Below are positions 12,287-24,200 of a stretch of DNA of 64,000 nucleotides, one piece after another. A model generated the notes under the pieces. The model worked only from the letters and a program-made list of their open reading frames with translations. It had not been told where the DNA came from and did no database searches. The stretch comes from Haliclona indistincta (taxonomy: Eukaryota > Porifera > Demospongiae > Haplosclerida > Chalinidae), in contig OZ024784.1 in assembly GCA_964017065.1 (NCBI GenBank), positions 8,847,152 through 8,911,151 on the forward strand. The letters are read 5' to 3'. Numbering within the stretch: the stretch's first letter is position 1; the number at the start of each line of letters is the position of its first letter. A program made the translations under genes and the position numbers.

Positions 12287-15200
12287 CACATACAAATGCA
12301 CACACATACATGAATATGAAACTAGATCACAATAGAAACTGCAAATAGTGAAGTATCACACAATAACATGATTGAATTCAGTGTGTTGCACTCTCTATCC
12401 AGTGGTTACCAGAGGTACTCACACATTCTAACAGAGCACCAATTCTGTTAGTGGGTACTAAACTAGAGCAACGCAATGACAATCAAGGAATGGTAACACA
12501 GGAAGATGGACACAGACTACTAGCTGGACTAGACTGTCGGTGTCAATATCTTGAATGCTCATACAAAACACTGGAAGGTATAGACATGCTAATAGAAGAG
12601 ACAGCCAGAGAGGGAAGGCTTTGGAAGAGGACCAGTCAATGGCAGTTATCAAGAACATGCAAATTTCTGTAAAACACTAACAAAACCAAGCTTCGGTATA
12701 CTATGCCATGTGGAATTTCTGCTGAATAGGATAATGTTATGAACATTAATATTTGTGGACATTGAATATACACATTATGACTAGTTGTATCAACTATATT
12801 GTGTGCAATTTTTACCCATTGTAATCAAGCCACAAGCATTACAGCATGGTAACTACAGTTGGAGCAGTTAGAGATTAAACTTACTAAAAAATTAATATTT
12901 CATCAATGCCAAACATGATACAAAGTTTTCTGACCACACCCTTGTACCACCCCCACAAAAAAAACATCACAGCCAGTCATTATCAAGGTGTAAACAGATC
13001 AGAGCACTCTACACAGCCAGTGTTGATCAAGATTACTATAGTGTTAGTGATTTAATGAACTTGTAACTACTAATGAGCTTTACACCAATGATAAAGTGAG
13101 AACAAGCCAACAGCATTCACATCGCTCACCACAAGCCTTGTTAAGCAGCTGGGACCAAACAGAACAATGTGAGAATCTAAAAAGGGCTAGGTCCACCATT
13201 AAAATATGCTTTGACCTGGTCACGTGAGGCAGTGCAGGAGTATACAAAAATGATCGCTTTATTATTTGTGATCAGTTGTAGACATCTCACCTACAGCTTT
13301 GCTAAAAGAACTAGTGCTATCGAACATTAATGCTATCGTAGCACTGCCTGACTACTAGCTACTGAGCAGCCATTGCTAAACAGCATCACAAGCATAATCT
13401 CTCACAATGCTGGCCATAAAGTGTGTTGTAGTGGGAGATGGAGCAGTTGGAAAGACAAGTCTACTAATCAGCTATACAACTAATGCATTTCCTGGAGAAT
13501 ACATACCAACTGTGTTTGATAACTACTCAGCTAATGTGCTCATTGACTCTCGCCCTATCAACATTGGTCTCTGGGACACAGCTGGACAGGAGGACTATGA
13601 TCGGTTGCGCCCACTGTCCTATCCTCAAACAGATGTATTCCTAATCTGTTTTTCTCTAGCCAGTCCTTCTTCATATGAGAATGTGACAGCAAAGGTATGC
13701 TCAATACACTAGTACATGTAGTACACTCTCTTGTTCCTTAGTGGCATCCAGAGGTGACTCGTCATTGCCCTAACGCTCCCGTTGTCCTAGTTGGAACAAA
13801 GCTTGACCTCAGAGAAAATAAAGATACAATAGAAAAGCTTGCCGAGAAAGGATTGACTACGCTCTCTTATTCACAAGGCTTGCGGTTGCAAAAAGAAATT
13901 GGAGCTGCCAGTTATGCTGAGTGTTCTGCTCTAACTGGCAAAGGAGTCAAGACAGTCTTCGATCTTGCAATAAGAGCAGCCATCAATCTGCGGTCTTCTC
14001 CGATTAGAGATCGAAAGAAGAGGAGATGTGTTGTACAATAACATAGACTGAGATCATAATTATAAACATTTCCTCAGTTGTGATTATATTTGAGTTCATT
14101 GAGCAGACAATACATACGTGGAGTATCTCTAACGTTAAAATGTAGTTGGTGAACACCCTACTAGACAGTAATTTTGACAGTAATTTTGTGATACATTTTG
14201 ACATTTCATTTGAAATTAATTTTTCATTTGACAGTTTTCATTTTTCATTTGACATTCATTTGACAGTAATTTTGACATTTCCTCAGTAATACACTCAGAC
14301 AGCAATTTTGTGTCCGGTACAATACTCAACCTATACCTCAATCATGCTGCTTCATCAGTCACCCAACCGTGCAAACATGCAATGCAACTGCAGTATATGT
14401 ACTTACGTGACAAGGTTGTGTTCGATAATCCCGCCAAACAACTGTCCTGTGATCTGGAGCTCCTTCTCTGGAAACTGTGGGAAGAACTTGTACTCCTCAA
14501 ACATGTTCCGTAGCATACAAACAAACAAATCCTGTCAGAAAAAAAGAATGAAAAGAAATGAAAATAATTATACTCCTCAAAAATGGTACACAATTACAGA
14601 CCCTTTCTTTCTTGTTTGGTGAGTCTTTAAACTGTTTCAGCAGATCTAATAGACTGTCCACACCCACTCCTCGATTGTAAATTGCTTGAAAATATGCATT
14701 AGCTCTTTCGTCAACTTCCTTGGAAAATGTTTGCTCAGATGGATACATGACAGGATCCACTATTAAGAAAGATATGAAGTAGATGACAGAATATACACAG
14801 CTACTTTAGTGTTAACGGTTGATGACAAGACAAGCCTATCAATGTTATAAGATAAAAACAAAGTATTTGACTGCAAATGCTAAAAGTCAAACTGCTACAC
14901 AGCCATAGGAACAAACAAGTACATACTAGTATCTTGTTGCTGTTGATGTTGCATTGACATCAGAGTTTGTGACTGTTGGGCTGGTCTCTGAGATAATGAT
15001 GACATCATCCCTCCTACTCCTCCACTACCACCTCCAATGGCTGCCTGTAAAGGGTCACCACCCCCACCAAACATACTCTAGAAGAAAAAAACACACAACT
15101 GAAGTATTGAGCAAAGCACATGCAACAACAGAAGTAGCAGTACTATCAGCTTGCTTGGGCTCATGATTATACACTGATTCAGGCTTGCTGTTTATGTACC

Positions 15201-18200
15201 TAGTATTTAGGAAGCTATTTGCAGTGTGTTTCTTGAGACTAGACAGTAAACAGCCATGTTTTTGATGACACCTACTATACCAACCAACTGACTGACAGAT
15301 AAACCCAAACAGTTAATCTTCAGAGAGGCCTACATGCACAACATTTACAATATTTATGAATGGGTGGTACCAGCTAGTGCATCATCATGAATAGAGGTTG
15401 TACATGTGATGTCATAAACCTCATGCAAGTAGTGTATTAATGGCCAGTGTCATATTGGAATGGGTAAGTGCTGTTGAACGGTTGCAGCAACTACTTTACC
15501 AAGAACTGCAGCCTCAGCTAAGCCCCAATAGATAAAAAGAACCGTTTAAGCTTTATTAACTAGTTAAAGCACCATTTGCGAGCACAATACAGGAATGATT
15601 GCAATAGGGGTGTGGTCTCAAGTATTGATACAGCACTTGGCTTTGCCTCATGGTGTATCACCGTCTTGACCACACACCCCTCATGCAATAATTCATATTG
15701 TACAAGCTGATAGTGCTTTACTGGTTTGGCCTGCTGGCATCCAAATTCAAAGCTTGTCTTGTCTGTTCAGTGCTTAGTTTCAGCAAGCGACGAGAAACAG
15801 CTTCATCAGACAAAACAGAGAGAGGTACATAACTCTGACGGCAACATGTGCACTGACATGGCAGATTGGATCACACACACAGTTTGAAATAAAATCCCAA
15901 CTAAAATTGGGATCTGAAATCAATGGAGTAAGATGAATCATTTAGCATACGAGAACGCCTCATTCGTCTGCCATGTTATAAAAAATCCCAGAACTGGAGA
16001 GAAGTAGGCTTGCTTTCAGGAATCCTCTAAACGAGGTGAAAACAAGAGGACCACAACAGTTCAGCTTTGGGAGAACATCGAACAAATGCAACATGAAATT
16101 TCTGAGCAAATATCTAGTCTTGCTTGCTTCAGCGCTTAGTAGTAATTTAATGAGCATCGAAAAATATTCTGGCAGGCTGACATATACCCACACACACAGA
16201 CAATGGCTGGTGGCTCTGCCCACAGAGGCATAATCACAACACTGTCTAGCTGAAACTTGCATTCTGTCATTTGCACATAATTATCTGTCACATATAAGGA
16301 TCAGAAGTTAAAACCATTCACTGATTTATACACCTAATTACGAACTACAGTAGTGCTGACCTCACGAGAGATTGGTTGGGTACCGATGGCACTTGATGAC
16401 AGGCCTGAAAAGCCCGGTAGCATGGAGGATCCCTTGCCAGGAGACCCAGGAGAGCTGAGTGCTCCCACACCCATTCCAATTGTTGAACCACCAAATCCAG
16501 GACTCAGGCTAGAGCTGTGACCACCAGCACTGCTACCATCAAGCTAAGAGAACAGCAGAATAAAATTAAGCAGCCAAATTAACTCCATCAAAATAATTAT
16601 TACAGCAGTGAAATTGGGAAAATTTGACTATTCCCTAATAACAGTATAATAGTCAAAGAGGCTCTTCTCTCCTACTTACCCCAAGGTTGAGAGAACCCAT
16701 CATAGGCAACATCACTGGAGTGACTGGTGTTCTAGACATCTTAGGAGGAGCAATTGGTCCATGAATGTTGATCAGCATTCTAAGTTTCTCAGCTGACTCT
16801 GGTTTGAGTGAACTGGATTGTGTGTGAGAGAGAATTAAACAGTATCGTGCACAGCATGATTAGGAACCTCATGAAGGGTTGGAGTATAGAGAGCATGGTC
16901 GTGATGGAGTCTTGAGATAATCCAATGCGATCACTAGCCGAGGGAGTGATGGGCTTTGGAGCTCGATGGACAAGAAACTGAATGCACTCGGTAGCAAATG
17001 ATTCCTGAACCGAAACAAGTGCACAGTGCAACTATTGCCAGCATAATAAGATCCGCAATGTACCTGGTGTTCTTTGATCTTCTCAACCATCCATATATCT
17101 AGCTTGAGAAACTCTCTCCGTGAGGCCCAACATGCAAGATCTATCACAAATGGGAACTGAATCCCCTTCAGCATCAGTGGAAGAACCTGACCAAAAATAA
17201 CATGGAATACAAGTTCACAAGAATAATTATTATTGACTGAGTATCAAGGCTTCATTTACAAATAATTGTTGAAAAGCATGGGTGAGATACTGGTATGACT
17301 CGAGAGGGGGCAAGAATACTTCAAGCTAAATGAAACCCCTGCTGAGTATAGCTTACAACAACAGATGGACACACAGAGAGATGATCACATACATACAGGT
17401 ATAGTCAAACACACAACCATAGCACAGTAATGACACATGTGCACCAGTAACTGGTACAGTGGTTTTATTACTAATTGCAAGTGAAAGCGTCAATCATAGA
17501 GTATAACTGAATTCAAGCATAGATATTATAGTAGAGAGATTGGAAACGAGCGCATATTTGCGTGTTAGCACGGACAGTCATCATTGAACGAATATTGCAC
17601 AATTTTGACTGTGCCCACAAAAAAATCCACTAGATTGCTAGAAAGATGTCTGGTTTGACAGCATCGTCTGTTGCTCTGGAAATTGCTGTACCGTTCAGAA
17701 CCAACCATTTCCACTAGCACACTGCCTTTCTACCTGCACAGCAAGCCATGGAGACCGTGTGTTCTTCTGTGTCCAATTACACGTCCAGAAAGTTGGTGAA
17801 TATTCTACCTAAAAAAAAACAAGCTAAAAATCGCTTCCTTGTCGCCCGTTAGATCTACAGCCCAGCTAACCCTTCCAGTGCCACTAAACTTTGTCTGAGG
17901 TGTATAATGTAGTTTAACAAGAGTTAAATGTAGTTAACACAGTTTGGATTGGGGCGGGAACGAGTATGAATTTGCAGACACGGTAGTGGCAGAGTACTCT
18001 GATGTCCAGTTGATTGGGTAAGGTTAGGATAGCATAGCAGATGCAATGTCCAGTTGATTGGGTAGGGATAGCAGGTGCAATGTCCAGTTGATTGGGTAGG
18101 GATAGCAGGTGCAATGTCCAGTTGATTGGGTAGGGATAGGAGGTGCAATGTCCAGTTGATTGGGTAAGGTTAGGATAGCATAGCAGGTGCAATGTCCAGT

Positions 18201-21200
18201 TGATTGGGTAAGGATAGCAGGTGCAATGTCCAGTTGATTGGGTAGGGATAGCAGGTGCAATGTCCAGTTGATTGGGTAAGGATAGCAGGTGCAATGTCCA
18301 GTTGATTGGGTAAGGATAGCAGGTGCAATGTCCAGTTGATTGGGTAAGGATAGCAGGTGCAATGTCCAGTTGATTGGGTAAGGATAGCAGGTGCAATGTC
18401 CAGTTGATTGGGTAGGGATAGCAGGTGCAATGTCCAGTTGATTGGGTAAGGATAGCAGGTGCAATGTCCAGTTGATTGGGTAAGGATAGCAGGTGCAATG
18501 TCCAGTTGTTAAGGTAACGAGTACATTGGACGCAGTTGCAGTCAGATGCAAACTAGCAGCTTCACAGTGCCCGCAGTGCAGCTTGTTTATTTGTGCAGTC
18601 ATGAGCGACGCTGACGGCATGAGTCAAGAACAAGACGCTGCCGCCCTGTTTTCAGAAGAGCAGCAGATGTGGATAAGGGAGCTCTTGAATAAACAGCTAC
18701 CGCGGGCACCGAGTTCTTCTGGTTCGCTGGCTCCTTCCGCTACTAGTGCGGCGGGTCTCTTCTGTTGCCGGTATGTGAACCAGAGCTTGGTGCTGGGAGG
18801 TGGTCAGTGGTAAATACTACTAAATATAATATTATTATACTAGCTGAAGTAGTATAATAACTTTACTTGTTGCTTTTGTAGGTAAATCAACATCTCTCCG
18901 TAATGCATTATGTCTCTTTGGAGCACATCAAACTAATATTAGTGGGCTTGATACAACGACCGCAGCAATTCTCGACCAGGCCCCTGCAACAACGGTTCCA
19001 ATTGGTTAGATCGTTTCAAGAGATTTACATCGTATTTTGACCAATTTTATAGGCATAGATGATATCCGAAGCTGCAAAAAACTTGAAGCCATCGCAGTAC
19101 AGATGTTCAATGGGTTTTCCCACACCACTTTGGCAAGAGGAAGACAAGAGCCAAAGACGTCCTGATCGTAACTGCAAATCAGCCATTTAACAACCAGGAG
19201 AGGTAAGCAATGGACGTATTGTCTTGCAATCATTAAGTTTTTTTTGTTTTCAAAAAGGAATTCAAAGAGAACCCTTCATGTGCCATTTTTCCTACCAGAA
19301 GCACCTGTCAGCCAGACAGAACTTTCCAAGAACGAAGAGCGCCTGAAAAAAAGCTAGGCAGAGAGCATCATCATCTGTTGGAGCCATAGTAGAGCTAGGA
19401 AGCAGGCTGACCTCACCAGCTGTGAGGCAGAAAATGCGCAAACACTTGTTACAAAACATCTTAACGCACACTTTTGTGTACAGAAGTGTTATACATTGGC
19501 ACTAGCAACTGCTGACCTGGTTAGTCTCCACATTGTTATTTTTATTGTGCATGCATGCTTGCTTGCATTCTGTAGGTATGTGATTTAGTTGGGTCAGAAT
19601 TGGTTGAGTTTGACAGTGTGCTGCAATTCTTTGAAGAAAAATGGGCTCCAACAATTGTCACACTACACACACGTTAAGTGATGTTAAACTTGAAGATGCA
19701 GTCAATGCTGCAACCACTATTGAACAGGTTAAAATCTGATTCGCATAAGTTTGTTACAGTTAGGAATAAGTTTGTTACATAAGTTTGTTATTGCTAGGAA
19801 ACTCCTCTACACATCAGTGCTGAGAGAGGACATGAAGATGTGGTAAAGCTTCTATTACAACAGAGCAATATAGTTATTGATGCTCGTGATAAGATACGTG
19901 TACATTATTGTAACATTTCTATAGTGAGCTAGATCCTCTTGTGCACTAGTGAATCAACAGATAAGGTGGACTTGAAGTTTGTCCATTAGTTTTCACTTGT
20001 TGGTGCCTTTAGCTACTTAAAAAGTTACTGGCATTGGTGTTTTTCGTGTAATTTTTGCCTTAATCTTAAGCTAGTGTCCTGTGCAGTATCGTTTTCTTGC
20101 AGTAGAGAACTAGTTAAACTTTTCAATTACCAGAAAGCATGATAGTGTATTCGTTTCTTTAAAGTAGTTGTTTTACTCCATGATACTCTATACTTAAGTT
20201 TTTGCACGTCCAATGTCTACAGTATTAATATTAATTTTTCACTGTACTGCATGCAGTGATGAATAAGCCAATCAAGAGACGCAAGCAAGTTATTTCTCGT
20301 TTTAAACGAACAAAGTATGATTATAGATGCTCTTTGACTGCCAGCAGCGAGTCCAGGCTACAACCTCCAGCTTGTCAAGAAGTAACCAGCATCCAGGAAG
20401 TAACTAGCATCCAGGAAGTAACTAGCATCCAAGAAGTAACTAGCATCCAGGAAGTAACTAGCATCCAAGAAGTAACTAGCATCCAAGAAGTAACTAGCAT
20501 CCAAGAAGTAACCAGCATCCAAGAAGTAACTAGCATCCAAGAAGTAACCAGCATCCAGGAAGTCACTAGCATCCAAGAAGTAACTAGCATCCAAGAAGTA
20601 ACTAGCATCCAAGAAGTAACCAGCATCCAGGAAGTCACTAGCATCCAAGAAGTAACTAGCATCCAGGAAGTAACCAGCATCCAGGAAGTAACTAGCATCC
20701 AAGAAGTAACTAGCATCCAGGAAGTAACCAGCATCCAAGAAGTAACCAGCATCCAAGAAGTAACTAGCATCCAGGAAGTAATTAGCATCCAAGAAGTAAC
20801 TAGCATCCAGGAAGTAACTAGCATCCAAGAAGTAACTAGCATCCAAGAAGTAACTAGCATCCAGGAAGTAACCAGCATCCAAGAAGTAACCAGCATCCAA
20901 GAAGTAACTAGCATCCAGGAAGTAATTAGCATCCAAGAAGCAACTAGCATCCAGGAAGTAACTAGCATCCTAGCATCCAGGAAGTAACTAGCATCCAAGA
21001 AGTAACTAGCATCCAAGAAGTAACTAGCATTCAGGAAGAAACCAGCATCCAAGAAGTAACTAGCATCCAAGAAGTAACTAGCATCCAAGAAGTAACTAGC
21101 ATTCAGGAAGTAACCAGCATCCAGGAAGTAACCAACATCATTGCTGCACTGGTACAGGAAGGCCTGCCCACAGGCTGGACGCTCTTGGACAACTCTGAAG

Positions 21201-24200
21201 ATAACTCTAGTGCAGTGTTCTGTATGCACTTTACAGAGTCGACATGTAGTTCTGCTGTTGATCCACCACGACCACCTGCAGTAGTTCGCTCTATCACACT
21301 ACACAGTGATTTAAACTGGCAAGCCCATGTAATGAGTAAGGTGGTGTCCAGAGTGAACAAAACTATTCAAAGTCTTCCTGGCAAAATAACTAATGCCAGT
21401 ATCCTATCAAAAGTCTTGCAGTCAGTGCAGTCAGCTCCTATCAGCACTGGAAATCCAGAGTTTGTTGAGCTGTTTGAAAGAAAAGATAGTACCAAATCCA
21501 CAAAAGCCGCTTATGTTGATGACTTCAACTGTACCAAACAGTTAGAAAGCAGAGCTGCCATCTACTTTGCTGCAACCAGCGATGTTGTGCCCAAAATTGA
21601 CAAGAGAACACATTTTGCTCAACTCATATTCAAAGATGAGTTTATTTAGCAGCAAAGGTACACACATTTAGAACTTAAGCATCCATAATCAGTTCTAGCA
21701 CATGCTGTTTATAGTAGAGCTTGTTTATATGTACCAGTCTTGTAGAATGAACTCTGTTTATCTAAAGGTAATGAGTGAGACTGTAGCATCAGCACTGCAG
21801 TTCTTAGATGAGGAAAGGACAAGGGAGACACAAAGATTCATAAGAATGATTGATCAGTTCTTTGATGATCTGAATGTCAAGAATTCTTTGAAGGGCAAAC
21901 TGAAGAGAAAACCATTCCGTTATCCATATACTAGCCCAAACGGTGAACGTTTCAAGGTATTGTAAATAAAAATAAAATGCACTTTATTAACTAACACATG
22001 CAGTGGTTGAAAAAAGAGTTCCTTGGCTATCTTAGTGAATGGAAACAGAGGTAAGCGAGAGATCAGGTTTCAGTGATGCTGAAAAAAGATGTGCCCGAGT
22101 CGAAAAACCATTGAGGGACTAACTATTACAGGTATGACGGTGGCAGTATGTTTTCCTTGGTGGTTACTATTTATTAATAATTATTGATATAATGATCTAA
22201 CCTTCAGCCACTATATCTGGGCAAATTATTAATCAAGAGATTCAACTATTATAATAAGATAAGATTTCTGTTGACATTGCACAATAATTGTTTTTATTTT
22301 TGCAGTGAAATCATTCACTGGATTAGCTCCAACACTCTTACAATCACCTGATGTTAAGCACCTCCTCAGTTAAGTTTTCAATCAAGATCCACTAGAGAGA
22401 TACTTCTCGAGACAGAGCCACCATGGAGGAAGGTATGAAAATCCAACACTAAAGAGGCTTCGTGAGAACACAGCTACGCTTATTCAGCAGCATAGCATCC
22501 ATAAGGACTTGAAAACTCTCAACGTTGAGGTTCCTTCTACGCATACTGACCTCTTTTCATCTAGTCAACCACTACCTAAGCGTAAAAGATTGTCCAATAA
22601 GCAATAGAGGGTTTTCCGGCGTTTCGTTTATTTACGTTTGACGGTACGCGTTTCATGTGGCGGCCATTTTGGTGACCTAGCGCGTGGATGAACTGAACAT
22701 GGTGCATTGTATTGTGGTCGGCTGTACTAACAAGTCTGGTCAAGGGAGTGGCATATCCTTCTACAGAATTCCTAGAGTAGTAGTTGGAAGAAGTGTGAGA
22801 GAAGAAGAGCTAAGTAGAAGGCGAAGAGAGGGATTCTTGAGAGCCATTTCTAGAGCTGATCTGACGACCAGCTGCAGTACTGTAGAGAATGGAAGAATCT
22901 GTTCTGAGCACTTTATATCGGGAAAACCAGCAGCATTATTTGACGAGACGAACCCCAGCTGGCTTCCTACAGAAAAGCTAGGTCACGAGAAGGTCAGTAG
23001 AAAACGTGTTGCTGCATCCCAAGAGCGTTACCAGTGAAAAAGAGCCCGCCAAGAACGCCGACTAGCTGCACAAAGAGTTCCCTATGTGGAAGCTGATTGT
23101 GTAAGAACTGTTCGTAGTGATGAAGCTGTTGTAAATGTGGATGCTGTTGATTTAAATGCTATTGAAGTTGCTGGTCATGGTTTGGTTGCTGTCGAAGGTA
23201 CTGATTTGAACGCTGTTGAAGACGCTGCTGAAGGTGCTAGTCATGATTTGGTTGGTACTGATTTGAATGCTGTTGAAGTTGCTCGTCAGACAGGTTTGGT
23301 TGCTGTCGAAGGTACTGATTTGAATGTTGTTGAAGAGTCTGTTGAAGTAGCTGGTCATGGTTTGGTTGCTGTCGAAGGTACTGATTTGAATGCTGTTGAA
23401 GACGCTGCTGAAGGTGCTGGTCATGGTTTGGTTGCTGTCGAAGGTACTGATTTGAATGCTGTTGAAGACGCTGTTGAAGATGCTAGTCATGGTTTGGGTA
23501 TGGATGCTGCTGGTATTGAGAACCAGATGAAAGAACACATAGGTCAACTTCAGGTACGATTACAAGCTGCTAATGCTAGAATCATGTCTTTGGAAGATAA
23601 ACTGGCATTTTTAGAACCATTCACTGAAAAAAACTTTCATGATGACAAACGTACGTTATTCTACACTGGTCTTCCCAACTATGACCTTCTTAAAGCAGTT
23701 TTTCAATTTGTGGCTCCCAGTAATAATGTTCGCTTAGGGGTGCTTTGAGACTTCCAAGAGTTTGTTGCAACACTAATGAAACTACGGCTAAATCCTCCAT
23801 TATTGGACCTAGCTTACAGATTCAATGTTTCAGTGTCAACTATTTCTCGTGCGATTTCTCGGTGGGCCACCATAATGGACATTCGCCTACAACCTCTAAT
23901 ACTGTGGCCTGATCGTGACGAACTTCGACGTACAATGCCAGAGTGTTTCCAGTCGAATTTTGGCGACAAGGTTACCATTATTATTGACTGCTTCGAAGTA
24001 TTTGTACAACGATCTTCAACTGTGTTCGCAAAGGCTTGCACGTGGTCCTCCTACAAGCACCACAACACTATAAAACTGCTGATAGGAATTACTCCACAAG
24101 GTGTGGTGTCTTATATATCAAAAGCATGGAATGGAAGAGCCAGTGACAAATACATCACTGAAAACTGTGGTATTCTTCTAAAACTCATGCCAGGCGATGT

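Noticed and set aside
17914..18620. Minus-strand frames with repeating [20 protein letters not shown] sequence
   Set aside because: Produced by the 34-bp minisatellite in several frames at once.
20358..21229. Antisense frames repeating SYFLDA or VTSWML across the 18-bp array
   Set aside because: Complement of the EVTSIQ-coding repeat; no start context, domain or flanking exon on that strand.
23035..23748. TGA codons in the THAP transposase as selenocysteine or programmed readthrough
   Set aside because: No SECIS-like structure was recognised and neither position is a known catalytic site; the element also carries a frameshift in its other gene, so decay is simpler.
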